Shown piece after piece: positions 45,871 through 57,332 of a DNA stretch of 64,000 bases. A program made the translations under genes and the position numbers. The first letter of the stretch is position 1; every line of letters begins with the position of its first letter. Source of the DNA: Crossaster papposus (lineage: Eukaryota > Echinodermata > Asteroidea > Velatida > Solasteridae); the NCBI GenBank assembly GCA_037893245.1, contig JBAIAA010000398.1, positions 372,001-436,000 of the forward strand. Direction: 5' to 3'. The notes beneath the pieces were generated by a model. That model saw only the letters and a program-made list of their open reading frames with translations. It was not told the origin of the DNA and ran no database searches.

Positions 45871-47544
45871 CTTTAGCATTTAACAAGCCCTGTGTATTCC
45901 TCACGCAAGCACACTATACCGGTGACATATTTTCTATGATTGGGTCACTTTTGAAGTCATTGCCAAACCAAATCATTTACTCACACGAAGCAACTGGTGT
46001 TCGTCCACGAACATAATATTTCGAGTTTATCTTTCGCGTTTATAGAAAAAATTGTCCATTCTTGTTGTGAACATGCGCAGTTGGAATACCGAACAGGCTT
46101 ATTACTGTTGAATGAGAAGATGCATATTAATGCTGTGGTTGCTATGCGAGCTAGAATGAGTAAACACGAAGCAGTTTATATTCAATATATTCACCTCCTC
46201 ACATCTCAAACGCCAACCGGCACTATAAATATTTATTTAAAACCCATCGCAGATTGCAGAAAAACAACTACATCATGACGACGTGCTTTAAAAATGATCC
46301 ACGTTTGAGAGTGGACCAATATTAAATTTACAATCCCGATATGTTGTTGAATATTTAATTGGCGTGTTCAATATTCCAATGGATTGATTCTCTGTTCGTA
46401 ATCATCTATATCATAGAGCAGGTACCGTACATGACGCAGTCAGAGAGCGCATTGTGTCTAGCAACCGACCTTGACTCCCACGCCTGTACAAACAACGACA
46501 CTCCAAGCCTCGCTGATGACGTAGAATTCATTAGGCTAGATGAATCCAACAGTTTGTTGAATTATTTGATTGGGTGGAGGGGTAATTTCATCCGGATTAA
46601 TTATTACATATTCGCATATTTTAGCGCCAAATATTATATTTTGCAATAACTGGGAAAAGATATTTGTTTTATTTCTTTCTTATAGAAGCATCAACCTAGT
46701 TTGATATCATTGTGTGACTCAACAAGACGACACACGAACCGTCGCTTTCGTTTGTTTTCGCCAAGGTTTACATCCCAATGATTGCATCTCGTACATGTAA
46801 TAAGTATTAAGTTCGCGTAAAGGTGCCTGCGCGAGCCGCAGCACTGTAGCAACAGACTTCACTGTGTGTGAGTTTACGCAAAAACAAAAGGCCGTGGTCG
46901 CGCGCCTTCTGGGAAAGAAACGCACGCACCTGTGCGTAACTTCCATATAAAGCTGGCTGGCTCCTGGTAGGTTACTGAACTTGGTGGAAACTGGCCGAAC
47001 TTGAACCTTTTCCAGGCTAGTTTCCCGTTTGTCTTTCCTTTCAGGCGGTTGTTTAGTGATTTCCCCTGTTTGCACATTGAACTTGTCGGCCACTAGTCGT
47101 CCAAAAAGAATAAACTGTCTATGTCTATCTCCAAGACATCTAAAACCAAACTTCCGTTGCCAACGCACGTTTTGGTTGGTATGATTGTTTTTACCGCAGT
47201 TCATTCTTCGGTCAAGTTTTAAGTCTGCTTAAAAACAAAAAACAACAAAAAATATTACTTTCTGTTTAACGCACTCTTATTAATTACCTCTTACAATTAA
47301 GTTCAACTTCTAAAAGGCGTTTAATATTAAGCCCACATGTAAAATAACAGTGGAAGTACAATAATTTTACTTTACAAACGACCCCACACCTTTTCGACAA
47401 CCGGTACTGCCTTGTCAATGCTTCGAACTCTGACATAGGTTACGACTTTCAAACCTCATTCCCTATCGCTCTTTTTACTTTCCGTAATTTTCATTACATG
47501 TGATTGTTTGTGGTCAATTCTTGACCCTTCTTTATTGCACCCTT
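45871..47544. other. intergenic, no gene seen
   Basis: The 161-codon minus frame (46719-47204) and the 93-96 codon plus frames have no recognisable domain. Confidence 0.4.
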
Positions 47545-47792
47545 CGTTATTGGTGTATCCTACCTTTAAATCTACCTATTCATGGTAATTCAAGCGATTA
47601 CCAATGATGTATCCTACTTTTACATCCACCTATTCCTGATAATTCAAGCAATTAGTGTATCATACCTTTACAGCTACCCATTCATGACAATTCAAAACAA
47701 TTACCGATGGTGTATCCTACCTTTACATCCACCCATTCACTATAATTCAAGCGATTACCAATGGTGTATCCTACCTTTAATCTTACCTAGCT
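47545..47792. repeat. tandem array of MITE family A termini, about four units
   Basis: Units of about 60 bp contain CCATTCATGATAATTCAAGC-like sequence followed by ATTACCAATGGTGTATCCTA and CCTTTA. This is just the terminal inverted repeat of family A repeated head to tail, without the element interior. Confidence 0.85.
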
Positions 47793-48062
47793 TTGCGCTC
47801 TGATTGGATACATTGTGTGTGACCTCTGAACTAGAGGTCACCAGTTCCGCGGCGAAGCTGCGCTGTCTTCAATTTGAAATGTCACGGTACGCTATACTCA
47901 AAATGCCGTGCGTTCCCTTCACAGAATTCTGTGAAGACTCATCAGCACTTCTCAGCGTCCATCAGTTGAGACGGTGCGACCAAGCGAATGACACATTATT
48001 CCTCATTTAAAACAACAGCCTAGGGCTGACCCGAGAGATAAACATAACGTACACTGTGACTG

Positions 48063-48063
<1 letters not shown>

Positions 48064-48097
<34 letters not shown>

Positions 48098-48103
48098 CCC
48101 CCC
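48064..48103. repeat. poly-C tract (31 bp pure plus 8)
   Basis: C run 48064-48094, a single T, then C 48096-48103. The longest homopolymer in the window. Confidence 0.95.
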
Positions 48104-48219
48104 TGCAGAAACGACGGTGCTGAGGTTTAATTGTGAATCGCAGCCCGGGGGAGAATGTCATGTTCTTTAAAATGAGACAAACGAATTTTTTTCCGACACC
48201 TTACTCTACAAAAAATGTG

Positions 48220-48398
48220 TTTAGCGAGTAAACATAAACACTTTCTTGCTATCAGTTTGTAAACATGTTGACATGCTAAACATGTTTACGGATGAGGACG
48301 GATAGCGTTTGAACATTGATGTTTAGGAATTGGACACGTGCGTTTAGTTTATAATGTTTACAAACTGATAGCAAGACAATTAGTGTTTACTTGCTAAA
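48220..48398. mobile_element. MITE-like inverted-repeat element
   Basis: The left arm (48220-48266, TTTAGCGAGTAAACATAAAC and on to TTGCTATCAGTTTGTAAACA) is mirrored at 48353-48398 with small indels. No coding capacity. Confidence 0.75.
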
Positions 48399-48902
48399 TA
48401 TTTCCCGCCGCCTCAACAAAACATAGATTCTGCTGTTTGAGAGACTTAACTTGTTTTTCTGTTAGTATTAATCAATGATATATAGCAATGCGGCACGGAA
48501 TGAGCTTATGTAAAACTAAGGTTTGTAAGATTTTAAAAAAGCTTCGTGACCTGCCTTTAATTATCTGCATTGGTGACTCGCTGAAGGTTTGACTTCAAGT
48601 TCAAGTCACTAAATATAAATTACGTCCTAAACAAGACGTTCAGGTCCAGTCAAACTATAGTCTTGTTTCGGACGCAAGATGGATGACGCGTTGTTTGTGT
48701 CCAAGGTATAAACATAGCTGGTGTCACCGCCTTCGGGTGGTCGATTCCTCTGGCGACAATACCCGTCCTCCTCGCCCCTGACACGGGGGCTGTGGCATGA
48801 CGTTTGTAGTGTTCCCTCGTCGATATATCTACTCATTAATTATCTTTCGTTTTTCTCCCGACATACAATGCGTACGGCGGCGTGTCAAAGACCGCATCTC
48901 GT

Positions 48903-48930
48903 GGGGGGGGGGGGGGGGGGGGGGGGGGGG
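48903..48930. repeat. poly-G run (28 bp)
   Basis: Uninterrupted G homopolymer. Confidence 0.95.
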
Positions 48931-49236
48931 TTGCCAGCTAGGGTACTTGATGAACCTGTAAGTTGGTCTTTTCAGTACCCTAACCTGACATTTAACCAAT
49001 TTGGGGGGTTATTTCCATGGCGCTTAAACAGCCATTCTACAGAACCAAGCAGAGAGGAATAATTTATATGAGAGTTGAACGTGAACAGCCAGTTAAGTTA
49101 TTTGATAAGTCATTTACCCTGTCCTATCGTCGAGCAATGTCAGACCTCAGCCTTTTGTACTTGATCTCGAGTGGTCGAGAACAACTAGGTAAATCAACTA
49201 TCGGGTTTAATTATTTCATCGAGATCACCCCATTAA

Positions 49237-49608
49237 AGGTGGGATACACCATTGGTAATTGCTTGAATTATTAGGAATAGGTGGATTTTGGGGTTTGTAT
49301 TTCATTGAAACATCGTTTACCTGAACTGTCCGAAGTTTTAGACAATCATGAATGCCGAGGAAACAAGCAAGAAAAACGGTGTTCGTTTTCAACCGGCGTC
49401 GGGCAGTAGTTCTTGTTGGTTTTTTTTCGCGATCGCCAGCCGGCGATCGTGAATTTTTAAAATAATATTTTCAGAACAATTTCAGGATAGGCGCAATCCT
49501 CTTGCTGGGTGCCTAGAATCATTATTTAGTTTCAAATAAGTAATATATTTCTTAAAGGTTTTCGATATCTGCAAATGTGTATGCCTTAAGTCTGGACTAC
49601 TGCACCTT
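49237..49608 (-). mobile_element. MITE family A, copy 4 (diverged)
   Basis: TTAA at 49233-49236, then AGGTGGGATACACCATTGGT and the family interior with the paired GCGATCG blocks around CAGCCGG. The right end is decayed (GCAAATGTGTATGCC) and lacks a TTAA. Confidence 0.75.
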
Positions 49609-49743
49609 TGGAAACACAAAATAGCATTGTGCTGCGCAAATAAATCTTGACTATGTAGGCCAGTGTTTGAGAAATGTCAGCCTGAATTTTTCAGGAACTG
49701 AATTCGAAAACGTCAAGCAGATAGACATGAATACTCAAAATTG

Positions 49744-49828
49744 CCTAGATCAAAACAACTTACAAAAGTCACCGATCAATCTCATTATGAGATTAATCGG
49801 TGACTTTTGTAAGTTGTTTCGATCTAGG
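49744..49828. repeat. 85-bp near-perfect palindrome
   Basis: The 42-bp arms match at 40 positions around the centre CTCATTATGAG. The ends are CCTAGATC/GATCTAGG. It does not carry the CGAGCCGAAGGCGAG core of the other palindromes. Confidence 0.9.
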
Positions 49829-50029
49829 TTCCTTTTGTCTATTATCTTGGATCTGTGGTCGTGATTTGATTCATGATGTTGGACTGGAATGGTTTTGGGG
49901 CATCCTTGGGTGAGGAATACGCAAAATCGAAATTCTTTGTTGGAGGTCGAAGGGATCTGTATGTGCATGGTATCAATCGCGTAATGTGGTCAAAAAGTGG
50001 TGGATCAAGGATTAGCACAGCTTGTAGTG

Positions 50030-50056
50030 TCTCCTCCTCCTCCTCCTCCTCCTCCT
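50030..50056. repeat. (TCC)n microsatellite
   Basis: Eight to nine TCC units. Confidence 0.9.
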
Positions 50057-50146
50057 TCAACCTCGCCTTCCGTTCACTCTCGCCTTCCGTTCACCCTCGC
50101 CTTAGTCAAACCCCAGTCATACTGAGAGATGAGACAGATCATATAG

Positions 50147-50380
50147 CAGGGATGTAGTCGAGTCCATCACAAGTCCCTGCAAGTCCCTGTAAGTCCCTGC
50201 AAGTCCATCACAAGTCCTTCAGTTCCAATTCAAATCACAAGCTATTTAAATCAGCTTTGACAAAGGCATTCCTTTGTCATTGTTCATCCAGTTACTTGTG
50301 ACTGCCTTTATGAAGGGACTTGTGACTGGCTTCACGAAAGGACTTGTGAAAGGACTTGCAGGGACTCGACTACAACCCTG
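50147..50380. mobile_element. hAT-like MITE with 8-bp TSD
   Basis: The ends are CAGGGATGTAGTCGAGTCC and its inverse GGACTCGACTACAACCCTG (one mismatch in 19). TCATATAG is directly repeated at 50139-50146 and 50381-50388. The 8-bp duplications and CAGGG ends are typical of hAT transposons. Inside both ends, many AAGTCC/GGACTT copies form subterminal repeats. It is 234 bp with no coding capacity. Confidence 0.88.
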
Positions 50381-50388
50381 TCATATAG

Positions 50389-52640
50389 TAGGTTATGATA
50401 GGCTACGACTGAAAATCGCAAAGAATCGTACAAATGTCCTGCCATAAGTCCTTGTTGGTCTTGAGTATTCGCACGACCGAATTCTAGTCTTAGCTATATA
50501 GGTCTTCAACAGTCCTGGCGATTGTCGTGCGAATATCGCAAAAGTCGTACGACGGTCGTGTAATTAGTGGTGACTTTCAAAGACCTATCCTGTTAGATAC
50601 AAATCGCAGACTAGTCAGGGATACTGTGGTCTTATTGCCTGCTAGGCTATCCTCGCAGAAACCAAAATACAACCGAACTAAGACCGCGCCAGATTGCACG
50701 ACTGGCATGGTTGCATGGTGTGGGTAATCGCAGCTCGAATTGTGACTTGGGCAACAGTGAATCAAACTTGCCTCTCGATTCCAACCGCTGCAATTTCTCC
50801 TGGTTCAAACGTTCACATAATGTCACTAGCTGTGACCGTAGGCAGTTTATTTGCTGCATCATTGGTCTTAATAAACTAATCGAACCGAGCTGTTTGAAAT
50901 GTGTGTATACAAAGAAAAGGACTGCCGTTTCAGACTTCGTCACTTTAGATCCCGCTTACTCGTTCAGATTAGTTGGCTCAGTGAACCTTCCAAATGGCGA
51001 GACCTGTTTAGAGAAGGCCGTTTCTTCTATTCTTCTATAAGTTTTTATTTTTTTATTTCACGTGACTCTTGTGTTGAATAAAAACTGCACGATATGCAAT
51101 AATTACTTTGGTGTATATAAGCGCCTGTGTGTGAAGCACACGGCAGGTTAATAGACCTCGTTGTTCCAACGTCCGTTCGTCGTACCATCCACTTAATTGC
51201 CATCCATGAAATGTTTGTGGCACGAGTTTATTAAATTACATTCACGCCGATGCTTCTGTGCAACGGCCCCCAAAAATATGATTCTAGAGTCTATAATTCA
51301 GCAAAATAGTTGCCGAAGGACTCCTAGAGTGGACGGGACAAATTGACGCCCTTCTTATCGCAACAATACCCTAATTGAATGGGACCAGTAATTGGTCGGT
51401 ATTTGGGTGTATGTTGATAGTTTTAATTAGCGGTTTGTCGGATGTCTTATATTCTTCTTGCCCTATTATATATTGCAAATCCTTAATAAAAACAACCTTT
51501 AGTGTTATTGTTGTACTTGCTTCCTTTCATTCAACCTCCATATTACATAGGCTGCAGTGTGCTCCATACGGTCAAATTAGCGCCTATGGTACTCAGTTTG
51601 TATATAGATGGCAGCATCTTGTAATTCAGCTAAATTTGTAGCTTTTGTAGTTTCACTACACGGGACCTCATTTATTTGAAAGACCATACAGAATTATTAC
51701 TGTTTGTTCAGTTTTATTTTTAGGGATGATAGGCGATTGGATAGTACCGCATTAATAGTTTATTTGTATATCTTTGGTGGTGTGTATGTTTTGTCGGAAA
51801 TGGGTTCGACAATGCTGGAAAGCGACACCATATGCGGGACGCCCGCGCGGACGTGTGATAATCATGTCGCTATGTTTCCTACTGTTTTGTATTAACCCGG
51901 CTTGACCAGCCAGACAGTCACAATGTCATGATGCCGCAGTGTCATCATGTTGTGCTCCTTAAAGGGTATTAAGACTGTGAAACTTGAGTTTATTCAAATT
52001 TAGGATCGCAAAAGTGGGATCCACAATTCAAACAAGTGCGGGAGAAACAGAATTTCACGAAGGCTTTGAACCGTAGCGACAAGAGGTCTAAGCGTGTATG
52101 GAATAATATTGGTATTTAATTCTTATCCATGAAAAGTTATACGAATATATTTTCTTCAAAACATAATTTATTTATAAACTGTATGTACGGTTACAAGACG
52201 AAATAAAAATAAAAATCACAAATTATAATTCATAAAGATTGACAAATATAAATCATAGAGCTTGACAATGTTATCCGTCACTGTACCCATCCATGCACTT
52301 GTTGTAATGACCCGACAAAAAACTTAGTCTTGTTTCCAACCTGGTATGCCATGCTAGCGTCGATACGGAATGCCATTTACAAGATAAAAAGCTGTCAATA
52401 AAGAAATCCAACGCTGCTGTTAGCCTCATCTCCAGTCGTCCATCTCCATCAATCTCACTAGTAATATGATTTACTGCACGCTGAGAGGTGAAATGTAAGC
52501 GCGCGCGTGCGTGAACGTGCTATTTGATTCCATGATGACATATAGCACCGCCTACCGTGAACCAGCGGCTGTGGTTGGATTGCGATAAAATAGCGCTTCA
52601 ACCGGTGGTACTTCGACTTCCGACGGAAGCACGCCCGCCC
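50389..52640. other. intergenic, upstream of the prokineticin-like gene
   Basis: A small inverted pair, GTATTCGCACGAC (50466-50478) and GTCGTGCGAATAT (50525-50537), may be another MITE. Open frames up to 109 codons lack domains. No other gene is seen. Confidence 0.4.
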
Positions 52641-52655
52641 GCGCATGCACAGGCT

Positions 52656-52690
52656 TATAAAGGCAGTGCGTGCGCCGCTCAATCTTCAGT
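52656..52690 (+). promoter_or_regulatory. TATA box and initiator of the prokineticin-like gene
   Basis: TATAAAGG begins at 52656. Initiator-like TCAATCT (A at 52681) and TCAGTT (A at 52688) lie 25 and 32 bp downstream, which fits a TATA-type start at about 52681-52688. The region just upstream is CpG- and GC-rich. The implied 5' UTR to 52932 contains no ATG, so the start at 52933 is unopposed. Confidence 0.65.
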
Positions 52691-52932
52691 TAGTTACTGG
52701 CTACGCTACAGTTAGCTTGATAGACGAACGACACAAGAAGAAAGATACCCTTGGTGTATTCACAGCTAGCTCAGTGCGCAAACCCAAAATAAAATAGCAA
52801 TTAGACGGCGAGGTAATCTGTACTGCAAACAAACAAACAAGGCCATTTTCTTGATTGTCTAGTTTGGAAGAAGGACAACTCGAAGGAAAGTGAGAAGAGT
52901 AAAGACTTAAAACAGTTGAGGCGATTGAGACC

Positions 52933-53172
52933 ATGAACATGAAACCGGACAGTATGTTGGTTGTTAGTGGCACGGTTTGGTTGGTTCTACTGGTAGTGAC
53001 TGTCTTAACAACAGGTGTTAATGCGAAGCCCTTTGATGAACAGGCGACGCAGCTTCAACCTAGGAAGCCATACCACAATCGGGAGTGGTTCCGATTCACC
53101 AGGACTGTGCCTGATTTTGTACTGGGCGCTTTGGATCAGCTACATCACCGCGAAAAGAGATTCCCCAGAGTG
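52933..53172 (+). CDS. prokineticin/astakine-like secreted peptide precursor, exon 1
   Basis: Exon 1 gives 80 residues. The start MNMKPDSM has A at -3 and no upstream ATG in the inferred 5' UTR. A hydrophobic stretch (about residues 8-28) ends in VNA, a likely signal-peptide cleavage at 31/32. A 45-residue propeptide follows (KPFDEQ...LHH). It ends in REKR (73-76), a furin-type site, then FPRV. The donor GTGAGT begins at 53173, in phase 0. Joined to exon 2 this gives a 158-residue precursor and an 82-residue mature peptide, close to the 81-86 residues of vertebrate prokineticins. Those lack a propeptide and begin with AVIT; here the mature N terminus would be FPRVPMGAQC. The likely role is an extracellular signal to a receptor. 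The exact ligand class (prokineticin or astakine) is inferred from cysteine spacing in exon 2. Confidence 0.85.
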
Positions 53173-53236
53173 GTGAGTACTCCTATAATTGTCAATTGAT
53201 AACAATTTGTCGATCTCTCTCTAAATTCCAAAGAGT

Positions 53237-53388
53237 GAAACTAGGGACTAGACGTTTTAGAGTGGTTCTCACTCTAAATTTAGATTGAAGCACACTTAAA
53301 AATGGTACCATTTTAGTGGAATTTGATTAGATTTCAGTGGAATTTGGGGTAAATTAATTTCACTCTAAAACGTCTGGTCCCTAGTTTC
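53237..53388. mobile_element. 152-bp MITE with 28-bp TIRs
   Basis: The ends 53237-53264 and 53361-53388 are inverted copies with one mismatch (GAAACTAGGGAC..GACGTTTTAGAGTG). It starts only 64 bp after the splice donor of exon 1. No coding capacity. Confidence 0.85.
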
Positions 53389-53619
53389 AGACTGTGGGAG
53401 TGAATTTTCAATCGAATAAAGTGAATTTTTACTCTTTAGAAATAAGAGAGAACCACGGTCTGACCTATCTCATTTTGTTTTGGTATTTTCAGAGAAAAAC
53501 GCATTTTAAATTGGGCCTATTTCGAATCCACCATTCCCCCCACAATTTTGACTCAGTTTTTGTATAAAAGTTGGGTAGTTAAATGATATTAAACTGTTTC
53601 TATAAGTAGTTTGCAGTAA

Positions 53620-53725
53620 CACCAGGTGGTAATTCTGTTTAATGAGTTGTGTGGTTCTGAAGGAAAACAACGGAGGGAACTCAACGTTTCGGACAGTACG
53701 CTCTGCCCGTCGTCGGGAGACTGAT
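53620..53725 (-). mobile_element. Penelope-type terminal motif, fragment
   Basis: Minus strand: CGACGAC, then the stem GGGCAG/CTGTCC (loop AGCGTA), then GAAACGTT (53683-53716). CTTCAGAACCACACAACTC follows. The same order (hairpin, GAAACGT, CTTTTCAGAACCAACACTCC) is seen at 44204-44276, so both are tails of one family related in layout to the Penelope-like end at 29031. Confidence 0.55.
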
Positions 53726-54392
53726 TAAAACTATGCGGCAAAATTGACCTATCACGATGCGTTAGTTTGTGAAACGATAAACTTGCATTTGTTTGAGATG
53801 TAAAAATATTTAATTAGCTGAATTAGATAATTAGACCACATGAATTTGAATTTTGAGAAAATAAAGATCATTTATAACTACAATATGCTAAAACCCAAAT
53901 TTGTAAAAACAAATCAGATAGTTCAGAACATGGTACGATCGACAAAATGTTGTAGCCTCTAATCTAGGTACGATGTTACGTTTTATATACTATATGCACC
54001 AATCAGAGTTACCTATATAATAGTTTCCCGGAGTGTTGCCACCGCTGTAGAGCTCGCTGAAGTATTCCACGCAATGCGCTCACCTATACCGGTTCAACTG
54101 GCGCCGATTTCACCAATGCTAATTTCAATCTTAGGAAGATTTGTATAATAAAGGCGCACAAACCCGTTACCGTATTCAAAATCTAATTTGTGTAAAGACA
54201 GAGACACAATAATATTTGAGGGAAAACGCAAGAGGGTTGTTAGTTTTAAGACGATGTTCGCTACACCTTACCTATACGGCTAACACGATTACTACCCCTC
54301 GCTATATAATTTCAGTGTTTATATTATACCATTCTACATTCATTATATTAAATCCTTTTGTGGGGTTTATTTAGTATATGTACAATGGTGCT

Positions 54393-54530
54393 CATTGCGC
54401 TTGCGGAATGTTGTGGTTTATTTTTAGGGGGGAGGGGTGCGTTAGGTAACAATAGTCTAGGGAGTGTATAGGTATGGGAGACTATAAGGGGAGTCGCTCG
54501 GTCCCATACCTTGCTAGCTGGGTATATGTA
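54393..54530 (+). repeat. dispersed repeat family copy
   Basis: It starts ATTGCGCTTGCGGAATGTTG and continues GGTGCGTTAGGTAACAATAG, as at 29575. It ends with GCTGGGTATA. Confidence 0.75.
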
Positions 54531-55639
54531 CGTGGAAGTATTCAGCAAAATGTCCCACAGGGTTCAGATAAGATTGGCCAGTTATAAATACAATCCTTGT
54601 CTTGCGTGACTGCTAATGTAACGAAACCTCGTTGAACACCTGACGCACGGGATCTAATGCCGGGGCCCGAAGACTAAAACTGTCTGCCGGCGTCTGGTAA
54701 CTAATACCTTTGCCTGTATCATCTCGTCGGGGTCTTCCAAATGCGCACAGCATAAGTTCGATCATGGTTCGATCATGATCACTTAATTATTTAAAGTTTT
54801 AACTCAATTCAATTCAATGGTTTATTGATATATTCGTCTTTCGCGGCGCAAGGCGAAATTGCAGTTGGATTAACAGTAAAATCTTTTCGAAAACAACTAA
54901 AAATTACAACCGAATTGCAGTTGGATTAACAATAAACTCATAAAAAAATTGTAAGACACAAAAACTAATTCAGGAGTAATGACTTATTAAAACAATATAG
55001 ACGCGCTGCAGTCTTTGCACAGCGAACGAGCACACCTTTTTCCAATTTTTTTTCGAATTTTGTTTAAACAAAATTATGAATTTTGTAACACTTGTATTCT
55101 GATTGGAACTTTAAAATTCCCCATTTGGTATTAGATTTACTGAACCAAATGGCACTTTTTGATCAAACGCAAGAAGTTGATTTTAGATGTTGTGAATGTT
55201 TATAGATGATCAGATTTTGCCTAAAGATTTTGTTTAAAATTGACCAAAACAAGAAAGAAAAGGGCTGTATTTTAATGTTGAGGTTTTACTTATTATTACA
55301 TTTCTTTACCCAGGGTGTGCCCAAACAGTTTAAAAACTGGTTTCCTGTGGGGCCCTGCATACATCATTAAATAAAAATTGATAACAAATTACATCAAAAG
55401 TTATCAACAAAACCGTAAACTACCAACTAACAATAATACATATAAATACAACAACATGTGCACAAAAATACAAACATAATTTTTACAGACGTACAATGAT
55501 ATTTACAGGAATACAAAACATTTATACCCAAGTGTGTCTGTACATTAACTCTTAGAAAAGTCCTGTTTTAGGCCAATTCTTAGTTATAACTCCGTAGATC
55601 AGCGCAATTGGCATAATATCTAACGGATGGCATTACTGA
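54531..55639. other. intronic, no feature named
   Basis: A 20-bp block GAATTGCAGTTGGATTAACA is repeated at 54915 after a similar AAATTGCAGTTGGATTAACA at 54855. Probably LINE 3' debris, given the minus-strand RT remains next to it. Confidence 0.35.
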
Positions 55640-56146
55640 GCTCCGATTTAAATGTGCCCAATGAGTCTAATGTTCGCAATTGTTCGGGCAGATCATTACA
55701 AATATTAGTGGCACCCCTCACAGCGAAACTTGTGGCGTAGCATTCTTTTTATGTTGACTTAAATGTGTGCATTGCTGTCGTATTCAAAACGTGAAGTCTC
55801 GTTAATGTTTGCGTGTATAGTTATTGATGAAGCATTAAGCCGATGAGGAACAACACCAATGTGTACGATTTGTAGCTTTGATATGGTGCCGCCAATATTC
55901 ACAGACTGACTATACGATCACTTGGGTATATAAATTAATTACAGAAGATGACATGTTCATCTTTTCAAGTTTCTCTAGTAGGATTTCATGATCAACACAA
56001 TCAAATGCTTTACTGGGATCTATAAAAACACCGAGTGTAACTTCTCTATTCCCCATGGCCCCAAAACACTTGTTTGTTAGGTCGTGTAGGGTGCTTTCAG
56101 TTGAGTAAAGGTGTCTAAATCCTGAGTGGCAACTAGGAATCTTCAT
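55640..56146 (-). pseudogene. non-LTR retrotransposon reverse transcriptase, internally deleted
   Basis: On the minus strand, 55910-56146 encodes TESTLHDLTNK, then LGVFIDPSKAFDCVDHEILL with the motif A catalytic Asp (FID) and the KAFD.VDH signature of non-LTR (Jockey/CR1-like) reverse transcriptases. About 150 bp later, at 55650-55760, the frame gives FAVRGATNICNDLPEQLRTL followed by DSLGTFKSEL, the C-terminal signature. The YxDD region and much of the palm should lie between but are missing. It is therefore an internally deleted relic in antisense orientation to the host gene. Confidence 0.85.
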
Positions 56147-56487
56147 TTAACTAATGAAGTTACAGCATTCCAAGCAAAGTCAGAGATGGTGATTAATATC
56201 ACGTCTCGTGAGTAGGTCATATTTTACTCCGTAACAACATTTGTGAGAGTTGTTTTTCTCAAGATGTGACGATGTTTACCTGACCGGCTGTCGTCACAAA
56301 TCCTTGTCTGTGTTTACCTTCTCAGAGCTGCGCGCACCAGCAGCGAAACCTTTTAAAATAAAGATCAATATACCCATAAAATTAGGTCGCAGTTAAACAG
56401 GCGGTATTAAGATTGTTGCGAAACCACTGGCAATAGATTCCACAAGTTGACACGTTAGTACGGGAGATAGGTGCTGGGGTTGTGCTA

Positions 56488-56745
56488 TTGATAACACAAA
56501 CATGGAATTTGGTACATAGTCAGAGCAGTATGTCAGGACATTTAACTGTAGAGCCATGGCAGATTTGTCATTTCAATAAACATATGATGAAGAATAACAA
56601 GCATTGCAGCCATTTTAAACATTTTAAAAATTGCTTGTTATTCCACCTATATTCCTTTAAAGGACTAATCTGCGATGGCCGTATATAGCCAAATATCTTT
56701 CTCATGACATAGGCCTACTAATGTGCCAAATTCCATGGTTGCATT
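56488..56745. mobile_element. MITE family B, copy 3 (most complete)
   Basis: The left end has AACATGGAATTTGGTACATA (56499-56518). The right end, ATGTGCCAAATTCCATGGTT (56720-56739), is its inverse. The inner CTTGTTATTCCACCTAT and GATATTTGGCTAT-type blocks match 20789-20975. Confidence 0.8.
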
Positions 56746-57293
56746 ATCAAAGGCATATTTCCCCAAATATTTCCCCAGTCTGTCCCCAGTGATTTGACTG
56801 CACTTGAAGGGTTACATTTTCCGCATTTTTGTCCGAGTGATTTTTTTTGTAATAATGAGGAATTTACATTTCCCACCCCTGATTTTATTATAAACCTTCG
56901 GTATGATTCTGGCGAAAGTTTCCGAAAGTAAACCTCCCTAATTGAAGGGACGATTTTGGCCCACCGGCATAAAGGATTCCTAGTCGCTGAATATTCATGA
57001 TTTTTCATACATTTGCATATAAATTTGTACGTCCAAAATGTGCACATTGGGTGTCCAAAGTAGCGGGGAGGTTTTCCGAATTGAGACACCAAAACGCTAA
57101 CATTTAATCTTGCTTGAGTATTTGATTTTTATCTGTAACATCCACTTTATAAAAAATACACGCTCTTTTAAAAAAAACACTAACGTTAATCTTTAAGATT
57201 AAAAAAATATAATTATGCGTCATTTTAATATGGGAAAATGTGGTTCGCGGTGTTAAACAAGTATGTTTAAAACCAGCTCATAGGACCTGGACG

Positions 57294-57332
57294 CGTTTAT
57301 TGCTCCAGCCGAAGACGAGCTAGGCATTAACG
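57294..57332. repeat. decayed palindrome with core variant CCAGCCGAAGACGAG
   Basis: The core at 57305-57319 matches CGAGCCGAAGGCGAG at 13 of 15 positions. Short arms (CGTTTATTGC and GCATTAACG) pair with one indel. The 14-mer GGTATTTATGAATG follows at 57356-57369, as it precedes the palindrome at 11208. Confidence 0.55.

Noticed and set aside
46719-47204. 161-codon minus-strand frame as a gene
   Set aside because: No recognisable domain, no splice or promoter context, and an overlapping frame of similar type on the same strand. Chance frames of this length are expected in 64 kb.
52806-52861. A 5' UTR intron (GTAATC to TGTCTAG)
   Set aside because: It would be about 50 bp long, the donor is weak, and it is not needed to explain the reading frame.
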